Source: Sphingomonas rubra (GTDB lineage Bacteria > Pseudomonadota > Alphaproteobacteria > Sphingomonadales > Sphingomonadaceae). Taken from it: 64,000 nt of DNA. Shown piece by piece: positions 16,340 to 24,018 of the stretch. The position numbers and the translations under genes are program-made. The stretch spans positions 114,068 to 178,067 of the forward strand of contig NZ_FOXP01000011.1 of assembly GCF_900115745.1 (NCBI RefSeq), given 5' to 3'. The notes beneath the pieces were generated by a model. The model was not told where the DNA came from. It made no database searches and worked only from the letters and a program-made list of their open reading frames with translations. Numbering within the stretch: position 1 is the stretch's first letter; each line of letters opens with the position of its first letter.

Positions 16340-16374
16340 GACGCCGGTCGCGACGCCAGGTCGCGGCCGGCGTC
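16340..16374. terminator. Long GC hairpin after the four-cysteine gene
   Basis: A 15-base arm, GACGCCGGTCGCGAC (16340-16354), pairs with 16360-16374 with one wobble and a 5-base loop. It lies between the convergent four-cysteine gene and the AraC regulator. No T-run is present, so rho-independent termination is possible but not certain. Confidence 0.5.
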
Positions 16375-16439
16375 GTCGTATCAGGAGCTTGATGCCTCGG
16401 GCCCTACCGACACTCAGTCCGGCGTTGCGGCCATCCCGT

Positions 16440-17429
16440 TCAGGATCGTGGTGCAATATCCGACGGCGAGATGCCGTAGACTCGCCGGAACAGCTTGGTG
16501 AAGTCCGACGCATCGCCGCCGAACCCGGCCTTCAAGGCGAGCTCTTGGATCGAGGCGTCGGGCGTGCCGCGCAGCGATTGCAGGAACTGGCGCAGCCGGT
16601 GATCGCGCAGATACGCCGCCACCGTCAGCCCTTGGCTCGCAAACGCCTCGTAGAGGCCGCTGCGCGATACGTTCAGCATCGACGCGATCTTGCCCGTGTT
16701 CAACTCGGGATTGGTGCCCGCCGCGTCGATCAGCGTCTTCACGCGGGCGACGAGATTGGACTTGGCGTCCGCCGCGTTGGGCTCGCTCTGCCGGATCATC
16801 GCCAGCGCCACGTCGGCGGTGTTCGTCAGCGCGACGTCGAACGCTCGCGCCGACACCTCGCCCAACGCGTCAACCATGTAGCGGACCTGGAGCGCGAACA
16901 GGTCGGCCAGCTCGCTGCCCGTGAACACGCGTCCCGCCACCCCCTCCAGGCGCGCAGCGTCCACCGCCGCCGCCACCGCCGACCGCGGCACGAAGATCGC
17001 CACCACGTGCCCGGGATAGTTGCGCATGATGTGCGGCACCGCGGTGTCGAGCGTGAACGCGTCACCCTCTTGCAGGCACAGCAGCTTGCCGTCGGTCTCC
17101 ACCTCCATCCGGCCGTGGGTGACCAAACAGGCGAGCAGCCCGTCCATGCTGTCCGCGTCGTCATCCTCCTTGCGCCGCCCGGTCATGCCGGGATTGCGCG
17201 AGATCGCGTGGAGGAACGCCGCACTGGAGCCCGCAAACCACCGCATCGTCGTGTCCACCGGCTCGCCGTTGAAACTGACGGGCGGGATGCGGCGGTAGAG
17301 AAAGGCATTTTCCAGATAATCCTCGACGCCCGGCGGCGCCTTGATGCTGTCGACCTCCGCCGCCTCGAACGCTTCGCCCGCCAGGGTCGGTACCGATTTG
17401 TCTTGGGCGGCTCCATCGCCGCCCTGCAT
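16440..17429 (-). CDS. AraC family transcriptional regulator
   Basis: DNA-binding regulator of 329 residues. The C-terminal third carries two helix-turn-helix units, NVSRSGLYEAFASQGLTVAA and IQELALKAGFGGDASDFTKL followed by FRRVYGISPSD, a classic AraC/XylS domain. The N-terminal part resembles an AraC-type ligand-binding domain (PF14525-like) and probably senses an unknown small molecule. The ATG at 17429 is chosen (MQGGDGAAQDK). The open frame extends upstream into a palindromic region with no coding character. The GATGGGGGC stretch may serve as ribosome site. It is divergent from the PEP-CTERM gene, with a long inverted repeat between them. Confidence 0.85.
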   Translation of the reverse strand: MQGGDGAAQDKSVPTLAGEAFEAAEVDSIKAPPGVEDYLENAFLYRRIPPVSFNGEPVDTTMRWFAGSSAAFLHAISRNPGMTGRRKEDDDADSMDGLLACLVTHGRMEVETDGKLLCLQEGDAFTLDTAVPHIMRNYPGHVVAIFVPRSAVAAAVDAARLEGVAGRVFTGSELADLFALQVRYMVDALGEVSARAFDVALTNTADVALAMIRQSEPNAADAKSNLVARVKTLIDAAGTNPELNTGKIASMLNVSRSGLYEAFASQGLTVAAYLRDHRLRQFLQSLRGTPDASIQELALKAGFGGDASDFTKLFRRVYGISPSDIAPRS

Positions 17430-17471
17430 AGCGCCCCCATCGCGCAGGCATGAGGGATTGTGTCCGGGGGA

Positions 17472-17548
17472 GCAGGCATTTTGTCCAGAACGCCGCTCGT
17501 CACGCGTCCTCGTCGTGCCGAATGGAGACTTTCGGACAAAATGCCTGC
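17472..17548. promoter_or_regulatory. Paired 15-bp inverted operator
   Basis: GCAGGCATTTTGTCC at 17472-17486 is repeated as its exact reverse complement at 17534-17548. The centre-to-centre distance is 62 bases, close to six helical turns, so both sites face the same side of the DNA. The pair lies in the divergent gap, 43 bases upstream of the AraC-type start. It is a good candidate for a looped auto-regulatory operator that also reads toward the gene at 17668. Confidence 0.6.
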
Positions 17549-17667
17549 CACGCTGGACGAATGGCCTGATTACAGCACGCGCTCGTTGGATTAACTCTTC
17601 GTTAACGATGAGTCCGCCGATTGGGTGCATGGCCGAGCCCATCGGCCGCGAGGGGGAATGGAACATA

Positions 17668-18387
17668 ATGCGCAGGATAATATTCGGCATGTTGGCCGCC
17701 ATGGCGGCGGCAACGATGGCGTCGCCGGGACAGACGGCGACGATCGTCTATACGGGCGAGGATCAATTCACGGCCGCTCATCCGGGCGTGCCGAAGTTCA
17801 CCAACCTCGCCGATGCGGTTCTGACGGTCGGGCCCGACGACGCCTACAGCACGACCATCGGGGCGGCGACGATCACCAGCCCGTTCAAGCTGCGCCTGCA
17901 CCCGTGCGAGTTGCAGCCAGGAACCTGCCTGATGTCGAACACCTTGACGGACGCGGGAGCGGCCGCCGCTTGCGCCGACGCCTACATCTTGCCCGGTGAT
18001 CCGCTCTACTCTGCCTGCTTGCAGGATATCCTGTTCGAGGAGAAGCCGACGCCCACCGGCATCACGGTGGCCGGGTCCAGCGTGGGACTGAACGTGTCCG
18101 CCTTTCACAGCCATGGCGATGTGACCATCGCCTACACCGTCAACGGCGAAAAAGGCCAAATCTCGTTCAACCGGTTCGGCTTCATCGGCTTCTCGGGCGA
18201 CGGCCCCCTCGACATCGCGCTGACGAGCAGCGCCTCGCTCTTCATCTCGACCGTCCACATATCGCCAACGCCGATGACTGCCGCAGTGCCCGAACCCGCC
18301 ACCTGGTCGCTGATGCTCCTCGGCTTCGCCGGCATCGGCACCGCCATGCGCCGCCGCAGGGCATCGGCGGCCGTCAGCCTCGCCTGA
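17668..18387 (+). CDS. Exported PEP-CTERM-type protein
   Basis: Secreted protein of 239 residues with an N-terminal signal (1-25, ending near SPGQTA). The C-terminal sorting tag has the form PEPATW, a hydrophobic segment (SLMLLGFAGIGTAM) and a basic RRRRAS end. The middle has no domain I can name and contains six cysteines, which suggests disulfides. The PEP tag predicts processing by an exosortase-like system and surface or matrix deposition. The start at 17668 is chosen because it gives a proper signal peptide, with GAGGGGGAA upstream. It is divergent from the AraC regulator, a possible controller. Confidence 0.8.
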   Translation: MRRIIFGMLAAMAAATMASPGQTATIVYTGEDQFTAAHPGVPKFTNLADAVLTVGPDDAYSTTIGAATITSPFKLRLHPCELQPGTCLMSNTLTDAGAAAACADAYILPGDPLYSACLQDILFEEKPTPTGITVAGSSVGLNVSAFHSHGDVTIAYTVNGEKGQISFNRFGFIGFSGDGPLDIALTSSASLFISTVHISPTPMTAAVPEPATWSLMLLGFAGIGTAMRRRRASAAVSLA

Positions 18388-18451
18388 ACAGCGACCGACC
18401 GCGACCGACGCTTGCCCACGACGAAACGGCGCTTCCGCGCCACCAACCGAG

Positions 18452-18492
18452 TTGACCCATCAGCTGTGATCGCGTAGTGAGAGGCATTCTCA
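18452..18492 (+). promoter_or_regulatory. Promoter overlapped by a Fur-like palindrome
   Basis: TTGACC (18452-18457), a 17-base spacer and TAGTGA (18475-18480) form a plausible sigma-70 promoter. The palindrome TGAGA-GGCAT-TCTCA (18478-18492) covers its -10 and predicted start site and resembles a Fur box (TGAGAATnATTCTCA type). Repression by iron-loaded Fur of the following two genes is inferred. Confidence 0.55.
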
Positions 18493-18511
18493 TTAGCGAG
18501 TGCGTGACCCC

Positions 18512-18880
18512 ATGTACGACCTTCTCGATCGCCCCGTCGCCGACCTCCCCGTCTTCGAACGCGGGCTGCTCGACCGGACGAGGGCGTGGGTGCACGCGCT
18601 GACGCTGGCCGGCACTGCCCCCGCGCCCGCCTGCGCCGCCGAGGAGCCGTTCGACGCGGCGATGCGCGCGCTCGATCGCGGGTCGACCGACACACTGGTT
18701 TTTCAGCGTCCCTGCCACGCCACCGTGGAGGAGACGGAGGCGGTGTTGCTCGGCCTGTGGCGACTGGTGCGCGCCGACCGGATCGCCGCCGCCCGCGCCG
18801 CCGCCGCCGCGCTGATCGCCCCGGTCGAGGCCGCACCGCTGGTCGCCGCGATGGTCCGCGCGGTGGCCGCCAAGGGCTGA
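18512..18880 (+). CDS. Hypothetical protein upstream of 2OG-Fe(II) oxygenase
   Basis: A 122-residue Ala-rich, mostly helical soluble protein. I do not recognise its family. It has no signal peptide or membrane segment and one conspicuous motif, VFQRPCHATVEETEAVLLGL. The ATG at 18512 is preferred to the GTG at 18500, though neither has a clear Shine-Dalgarno. It stands directly behind a Fur-like site and 61 bases upstream of an iron-dependent oxygenase in the same direction, so a role in iron-linked metabolism is plausible but unproven. Confidence 0.7.
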   Translation: MYDLLDRPVADLPVFERGLLDRTRAWVHALTLAGTAPAPACAAEEPFDAAMRALDRGSTDTLVFQRPCHATVEETEAVLLGLWRLVRADRIAAARAAAAALIAPVEAAPLVAAMVRAVAAKG

Positions 18881-18941
18881 CGCTCCCTGCTCGTCCTCAC
18901 GCGCGATTGACAAGCTGCCGCCGCAGCCCTCTGGCGAACGC

Positions 18942-19553
18942 ATGACGGTTCGCCAGCTCTTCCCCACCCTCCTCTACGAGGAAGCGATCCCGCCCGCGCT
19001 GGTCGCCGAACTCGACCATTCGGTGCGCGCCCTGGCGGAGGACGACACCGCCGGTCGCCGCTGGTCGCGCGAGCACGGCTATCGCGGCTACACCTCCTAC
19101 GCCTCGCTCGACGATCTGCCGCGCCGCGATCCCGTGTTCGACGACCTGCGCCGCCTGCTCGACCGCCACGTCGCCCGCTTCGCGGAGGCGTGCGCCTTCG
19201 ACCTCGGCCGCCGCCGGCTGAAGCTCGACAGCCTGTGGGTCAACCTGCTGAAATCGGGCGGCCACCACTCGGCGCATCTCCACCCGCACAGCGTCGTGTC
19301 GGGCACCGTCTACGTCGCGGTGCCGCCGGGTGCGGGCGGCCTGAAGCTGGAGGACCCGCGCCTGCCCATGCTGATGGCCGCCCCGCCCCGACGCTCCGAC
19401 GCGCCCGAGGGCCTGCGCACGTTCGAGACCGTCCAGCCCGCGCCCGGCACGCTGCTGCTGTGGGAGAGCTGGCTCCGCCACGAGGTCACGCCCAACGCGG
19501 GCGCCAAGGGACCGGCGGGCGAGCGGATCAGCGTCAGCTTCAACTACGCCTGA
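18942..19553 (+). CDS. Putative 2OG-Fe(II) oxygenase (TIGR02466 family)
   Basis: Predicted non-haem iron oxygenase of the cupin-like 2-oxoglutarate family. The 203-residue product has the family start MTVRQLFPTLLYEEAIPPAL. The metal site region is GGHHSAHLHPHSVVSGTVYV, and the second half includes LLLWESWLRHEV, whose His is a likely third ligand. It ends ERISVSFNYA, typical of TIGR02466. The substrate is unknown. Its position behind the Fur-like promoter with the 18512 gene suggests iron-responsive expression. A TTGACA hexamer at 18907 could be a separate promoter element. Confidence 0.85.
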   Translation: MTVRQLFPTLLYEEAIPPALVAELDHSVRALAEDDTAGRRWSREHGYRGYTSYASLDDLPRRDPVFDDLRRLLDRHVARFAEACAFDLGRRRLKLDSLWVNLLKSGGHHSAHLHPHSVVSGTVYVAVPPGAGGLKLEDPRLPMLMAAPPRRSDAPEGLRTFETVQPAPGTLLLWESWLRHEVTPNAGAKGPAGERISVSFNYA

Positions 19554-19637
19554 CGCGTCGCGGATCGGACGCCGGGGTGGCGTCGCGGCGCGCCCCGGCC
19601 TATCTGGCCGCTTTCCCCTTATCCGGACACGATCACC

Positions 19638-20738
19638 ATGGGCTTCCGCTGCGGCATCGTGGGCCTGCCGAACGTCGGCAAGTCCACCCTCTTCAACGCG
19701 CTGACCGAGACCGCCGCGGCGCAGGCGGCCAACTATCCCTTCTGCACGATCGAGCCGAACGTCGGAAATGTCGGTGTCCCCGATCCGCGCCTCCAGACGC
19801 TAGCCGGCATCGCCAGGTCGGCCAAGGTGATCGAGACGCAGCTCGCCTTCGTCGACATCGCCGGCCTGGTCCGCGGCGCGTCCAAGGGCGAGGGCCTCGG
19901 CAACCAGTTCCTCGGTAACATCCGTGAAGTCGACGCCATCGTCCACGTGCTGCGCTGCTTCGAGGACGGCGACGTGACGCACGTCGAGGGCAAGGTCGAT
20001 CCCATCGCCGATGCCGAGACGGTCGAGACCGAGCTGATGCTCTCCGACCTGGAGAGCCTGGAGAAACGCGTCCCCGCACTCGTCAAGAAGGGGCAGCAGG
20101 GCGACAAGGAAGCCAAGATCGGCGCCGCCGTGCTCGGCCAGGCGCTGGACCTCCTACGCGAGGGCAAGCCTGCCCGGCTGACCGAGCCGAAGGACGCCGA
20201 GGAAGCCCGCGTCTTCGCCCAGGCGCAGCTCATCACCGCCAAGCCCGTGCTCTACGTCTGCAACGTGGAGGAGGGCAGCGCCGCCGCCGGCAACGCGCAC
20301 TCGGCCCGCGTGTTCGAGAAGGCGGCGGCCGAGGGTGCCGAGGCGGTCGTCGTCTCCGCCGCGATCGAGGCGGAGATCGCGACCATGCCCGCGGAGGATC
20401 GCGGCGAGTTCCTGTCCGAACTCGGGCTAGACGAGACCGGCCTCGCCCGCGTGATCCGCGCCGGCTACAAGCTGCTCCGCCTGCTCACCTTCTTCACCGT
20501 CGGGCCGAAGGAAGCGCGCGCCTGGACCGTCCACGCCGGCGCCAAGGCGCCGCAGGCCGCCGGCGAGATCCACACCGACTTCGAACGCGGCTTCATCCGC
20601 GCCGAGACGATCGCCTTCGACGACTATGTCGCGCTCGGCGGCGAGACCGGTGCCCGCGACGCGGGCAAGCTGCGCCAGGAGGGCAAGGAATATGTCGTCC
20701 ACGACGGCGACGTGATGCTGTTCCGCTTCAACGTGTGA
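19638..20738 (+). CDS. ychF: Obg-like ATPase YchF
   Basis: Universally conserved P-loop ATPase of the Obg family that binds ribosomes and responds to oxidative stress. The 366-residue product has the G1 loop GLPNVGKST (9-17) and NYPFCTIEPNVG as switch I. DIAGLVRGASKGEGLGNQF is the G3 region, and a C-terminal TGS domain ends in YVVHDGDVMLFRFNV. Length is canonical. It is a single gene followed by a decayed palindromic repeat. Confidence 0.97.
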   Translation: MGFRCGIVGLPNVGKSTLFNALTETAAAQAANYPFCTIEPNVGNVGVPDPRLQTLAGIARSAKVIETQLAFVDIAGLVRGASKGEGLGNQFLGNIREVDAIVHVLRCFEDGDVTHVEGKVDPIADAETVETELMLSDLESLEKRVPALVKKGQQGDKEAKIGAAVLGQALDLLREGKPARLTEPKDAEEARVFAQAQLITAKPVLYVCNVEEGSAAAGNAHSARVFEKAAAEGAEAVVVSAAIEAEIATMPAEDRGEFLSELGLDETGLARVIRAGYKLLRLLTFFTVGPKEARAWTVHAGAKAPQAAGEIHTDFERGFIRAETIAFDDYVALGGETGARDAGKLRQEGKEYVVHDGDVMLFRFNV

Positions 20739-20743
20739 GCCGC

Positions 20744-20823
20744 CGTCATGCGGGGCCCGTCCCGGCATCCAGCCAAGAGCGTCGTGCTTCGAGGCTTCAA
20801 ATGCCGGAACCGGCTCGACACGA
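20744..20823. repeat. Decayed family A palindromic repeat
   Basis: CGTCATGCGGGGCCCGTCCC and catccagccaagagcgtcgt remain recognisable on the left. The right half (atgccggaaccggctcgaca) has diverged. It occupies the ychF-HAD gap. Confidence 0.6.
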
Positions 20824-20842
20824 CGACGCCGAGGAAACACCC

Positions 20843-21544
20843 ATGCCGATCGACCTGATCTGCCTCGATGCCGACGACACCTTGTGGCACAACATGCGCT
20901 TCTTCGGAGAGGCGCAGGCCGCCTTCGCCGGCATCGTCGCGCCCTTCGTCGATGCCGGCATCGCGACCGAGACGCTGGAGCGCTGCGAGGTGCGCAACCT
21001 CGCGCTCTACGGCTACGGCGCAAAGAGCTTCACCCTGTCGATGATCGAGACCGCGGTGGAACTGGGCGACGACGACCTGCCCGCCGCAGTGGTGCGCGAC
21101 ATCCTGGCGGCGGGCCGCACGCTGCTATCGCACCCGGTGGAACTGTTCGACGGCATCGCCGACACGCTGGCCGCGCTCGCCCGGCGCGCGCGGCTGGTTC
21201 TCGTCACCAAGGGCGACCTCCTCCACCAGGAAGGCAAGCTCGCCGCCTCCGGCCTGGGCGCGCACTTCGCGGGGGTCGAGATCGTCAGCGAGAAGGACGA
21301 GGGCGTGTTCCGCCGCCTGTTCGACCGACACGGCGTCGCGCCCGAGGCCGCGCTGATGGCCGGCGATTCGATGCGGTCGGACGTGCTGCCCGCGCTCGCC
21401 GCCGGCGCCTGGGGCGTCTTTATCCCGCAGGACGGCGGATGGGCGCACGAACGCGGCCGTGCGCCGGACGATCATCCGCGCTATCGTACGCTCGCCTCGC
21501 TGGCGGAACTGCCCGCGCTGGTCGACGTGATCGCCGCCGGCTGA
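20843..21544 (+). CDS. HAD family hydrolase
   Basis: Predicted phosphatase of the haloacid dehalogenase superfamily, 233 residues, cytosolic. Motif I is DADDTLWHN, where the first Asp is the expected nucleophile. Motif II/III includes LVLVTKGDLLHQEGKLAASG with the Lys/Thr pair. Motif IV is AGDSMRSDVLPALAAG. The substrate cannot be told from sequence. The start at 20843 follows GAGGAAA, and upstream in-frame codons lie in a repeat. Confidence 0.88.
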   Translation: MPIDLICLDADDTLWHNMRFFGEAQAAFAGIVAPFVDAGIATETLERCEVRNLALYGYGAKSFTLSMIETAVELGDDDLPAAVVRDILAAGRTLLSHPVELFDGIADTLAALARRARLVLVTKGDLLHQEGKLAASGLGAHFAGVEIVSEKDEGVFRRLFDRHGVAPEAALMAGDSMRSDVLPALAAGAWGVFIPQDGGWAHERGRAPDDHPRYRTLASLAELPALVDVIAAG

Positions 21545-21605
21545 TCGTGTCGGCCCGCGCCGGCGGTGCGTCGTCCCGGGGCGGATCGACCGGGAGATTG
21601 ATTTG

Positions 21606-22082
21606 ATGAACGGATGGACGAGGATGCTGCCGCTGCTCGCGGCCGCGGCGCTGGCCGCGTGCGGCGGCCCGGCGACGGACGACGCGGCAGCACTGGAAGG
21701 CAATGGCGTGTCGCTGCGCAATCTGGGCGAAACAGACGTCGCCGCCCCAGCACCCCAGCGGTTCACGGTGCAGGGGCGCCTGATCCCGACGCCATCGGAT
21801 GCAAGCTCGCGCTACTATCTGCTGCGCGACCGGACGGCGGTGGGCGGCACGACGATCGCCATCATCCGCCAGGAACATGCCGGCCGCGTCGCCTATGCCC
21901 GGACGGAAGTGGATTGCGCGCGGCGGCTGTTCCACGTCCTCGGCGTTGCGCCTAACCGCGCGCTGGCGGAGACCGAGCAGGCATATGACGGCCCGCTCCG
22001 CCCGATCGCCGGATTGCCGCTGCGCCAGGAACTCGCCACCTATGTCTGCCGGTCGGCCGGCACGCCGCTCGCCGCCGCCTGA
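21606..22082 (+). CDS. Hypothetical lipoprotein
   Basis: A 158-residue protein with a lipoprotein signal (LPLLAAAALAACGG, lipid Cys at about residue 18). The mature part contains RYYLLRDRTAVGGTTIAIIR and two further cysteines (VDCARRLFHVLG and TYVCRSAG) that could form a disulfide. I recognise no family. The ATG at 21606 is favoured over the TTG three bases before it. It is probably attached to a periplasm-facing membrane. No clear partner is nearby. Confidence 0.7.
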   Translation: MNGWTRMLPLLAAAALAACGGPATDDAAALEGNGVSLRNLGETDVAAPAPQRFTVQGRLIPTPSDASSRYYLLRDRTAVGGTTIAIIRQEHAGRVAYARTEVDCARRLFHVLGVAPNRALAETEQAYDGPLRPIAGLPLRQELATYVCRSAGTPLAAA

Positions 22083-22134
22083 GCGATCGGCCGCCGCTTG
22101 CCCGACGGGGCGCGGCGGCCTATTTCGCGGGACC

Positions 22135-22425
22135 ATGCTGGTCCGCCTGCTCCTCGCGCTGCTGCTCGCCTCCTTCGCGGTGCCCGCCGCCGCGGCGGTG
22201 CCGGCGTGCCACGACGGCGCGATGGCCGGCATGGCGGACCACCCTGCGCCGGAGCAGCAGGCGCCGGACCATGTCTGCGTCGGCTGCGTGCCGCTCGCCG
22301 ACTGGCTCGGCGCCAGGGTGGCCCCGCGCATCTTGCCCCCCGATCGCCGGCCCGCCAGCCGCGTGATTCGGCTCGACCTGGGCGGCATCGTCGCGCCCAC
22401 CCTGCGCCCTCCGCGACACGCGTGA
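22135..22425 (+). CDS. Small exported Cys/His/Met protein
   Basis: A 96-residue protein with a strong signal peptide (LVRLLLALLLASFAVPAAAA). A metal-ligand-rich segment follows: CHDGAMAGMADH, then HVCVGCVPLADWLG. The layout recalls DUF2946-like proteins found beside copper-resistance genes. A Met/His-rich outer-membrane protein follows 55 bases downstream, which supports a metal-related role. The function is inferred. Confidence 0.65.
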   Translation: MLVRLLLALLLASFAVPAAAAVPACHDGAMAGMADHPAPEQQAPDHVCVGCVPLADWLGARVAPRILPPDRRPASRVIRLDLGGIVAPTLRPPRHA

Positions 22426-22432
22426 CACCGCC

Positions 22433-22450
22433 GGCGGACGATCGTCCGCC
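22433..22450. promoter_or_regulatory. Perfect 18-bp palindrome before the Met/His-rich gene
   Basis: GGCGGACGATCGTCCGCC is perfectly self-complementary and lies 31 bases before the ATG at 22481. It could be an operator for a dimeric, perhaps metal-responsive, regulator, or an RNA hairpin. Confidence 0.4.
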
Positions 22451-22480
22451 GCGATCACGCGATTTTCCCGGAGTTCCACC

Positions 22481-23962
22481 ATGAAGACCATCCTGCTCGC
22501 GGCGACCGCCGCGGCGGCGCTGCTGCCCGTGTCGGCGGCGGCGCAGCACGAGCATCACTCGGGCCAGGCTATGCCTATGGCCCAATCGCCCGCATCCGAA
22601 TCGACGCCGACACCCGCTCTTCTGCCTACGCCATCCGATGACCATGCGGGCCACATCATGCCACCCGCTGGCCACGCACCGCCCCAACATGACGGCATGG
22701 CCCATGGCAGCATGGCCCATGACATGGGGTTCACCGCCCCCGCCACCTACCGCGCCGCCTCCGACGCGGCCCTCGCCCGGGCACCGGTCGGCACCGCGAT
22801 GGCTGGCATGGCGATGGGCACCAGCGGCGGTTGGTGGCAGCAGGGGTCGGGCACCGCGCGGCTGCCCGCCGCCGAGGGCCCGATGCGGGGCTACATGACC
22901 CATGCGGGCGAGTGGATGGTGATGGCGCATGGCTATGCCTGGGGGGTCGCCACCGCGCAGGGGGGGCCGCGGGGCCGTAACGAAGCGTTCGTCCAGTCGA
23001 TGGCGATGGTGATGGGCGACCGCGACCTGGGCGATCGGCTGCACCTGCAGCTGCGCGCGATGGGCTCGCTCGAGCCGCTGATGGGCCCGCGCGGCTACAC
23101 CAACCTGTTCGCCACCGGCGAGGTCGCGAACGGCCGCCCGCTGGTCGACCGGCAACATCCGCACGACCTGTTCATGGAGCTCGCCGCCAAGATCGATTAC
23201 CGGCTGGACGGCGACGCGACGCTGTTCCTCTACGGCGGCCCGGTCGGCGAACCGGCGCTGGGCCCCTCGGCGTTCATGCACCGCGGCTCGGCCCGCTACT
23301 TGCCGCTGTCGCCGATCACCCATCACTGGTTCGATTCGACGCACATCACCTACGGCGTCGTCACCGCCGGCTACTCGGCGCCGCTCTTCCAGTTGGAGGC
23401 GTCGGCGTTCAAGGGCCGCGAGCCGGACGAGCATCGCTGGAACATCGAGCGTCCGCGGCTCGATTCGTGGAGCGTGCGCGGCACTTGGACGCCCTCGCCC
23501 TTCGTCGCGGTGCAGGCGAGCCACGGCTTCCTCAAGACGCCGGAGGAACAACACCCCGACGAGAACGAGCATCGCACCACCGTCAGCGTCCAATATGCCA
23601 GGGCCGGCGTCGCGGCCACACTCGCCTACAGCCTCAAGGACCGGTCGCCCGGCGAGAAGCTGCCCGCATTGCTGGGCGAGGTGACGTGGGAGATCACCCG
23701 CCGCCACGCGGTGTTCGGCCGGGTCGAGAACGTCCGCAACGACGAACTCTTCCCCGATCATGATTCGCCGCTGCACGACCGGCCGTTCCGCGTCACCAAG
23801 GCGGAGGCGGGTTACGCGTACCGACTGCCGCTGGTCGGCCCGCTCGGCCTCGCGCTCGGCGGCACGGTCGCCGCTTACGACAAGCCGCGCGCGCTGGCGC
23901 CCGCCTACGGCCGCTATCCGGTCAGCTGGACGCTGTTCGCCAAGCTGGCACTGGGGCTGTAG
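22481..23962 (+). CDS. Met/His-rich outer-membrane protein, putative copper-related
   Basis: A 493-residue exported protein. A signal peptide (ending VSAAAQ) is followed by about 90 residues dense in His and Met (HEHHSGQAMPM, HAPPQHDGMAHGSMAHDM, MAGMAMG), a composition typical of periplasmic copper-handling proteins. The rest has alternating hydrophobic/aromatic strands and ends SWTLFAKLALGL, consistent with an outer-membrane beta barrel ending in a hydrophobic residue. Similar genes sit beside copper-resistance loci in sphingomonads. No copA/copB genes are here, so this is an inference. CGGAGTT precedes the ATG. Confidence 0.7.
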   Translation: MKTILLAATAAAALLPVSAAAQHEHHSGQAMPMAQSPASESTPTPALLPTPSDDHAGHIMPPAGHAPPQHDGMAHGSMAHDMGFTAPATYRAASDAALARAPVGTAMAGMAMGTSGGWWQQGSGTARLPAAEGPMRGYMTHAGEWMVMAHGYAWGVATAQGGPRGRNEAFVQSMAMVMGDRDLGDRLHLQLRAMGSLEPLMGPRGYTNLFATGEVANGRPLVDRQHPHDLFMELAAKIDYRLDGDATLFLYGGPVGEPALGPSAFMHRGSARYLPLSPITHHWFDSTHITYGVVTAGYSAPLFQLEASAFKGREPDEHRWNIERPRLDSWSVRGTWTPSPFVAVQASHGFLKTPEEQHPDENEHRTTVSVQYARAGVAATLAYSLKDRSPGEKLPALLGEVTWEITRRHAVFGRVENVRNDELFPDHDSPLHDRPFRVTKAEAGYAYRLPLVGPLGLALGGTVAAYDKPRALAPAYGRYPVSWTLFAKLALGL

Positions 23963-24018
23963 CGCGGGCCCGACCGACCGGTTAGGGGAAGCTCTCCTGA
24001 CCGGTCGGGGACCCGCCG

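Noticed and set aside
21606..22082. Start at TTG 21603 for the hypothetical lipoprotein
   Set aside because: The adjacent ATG gives the same signal peptide with a more usual start codon.
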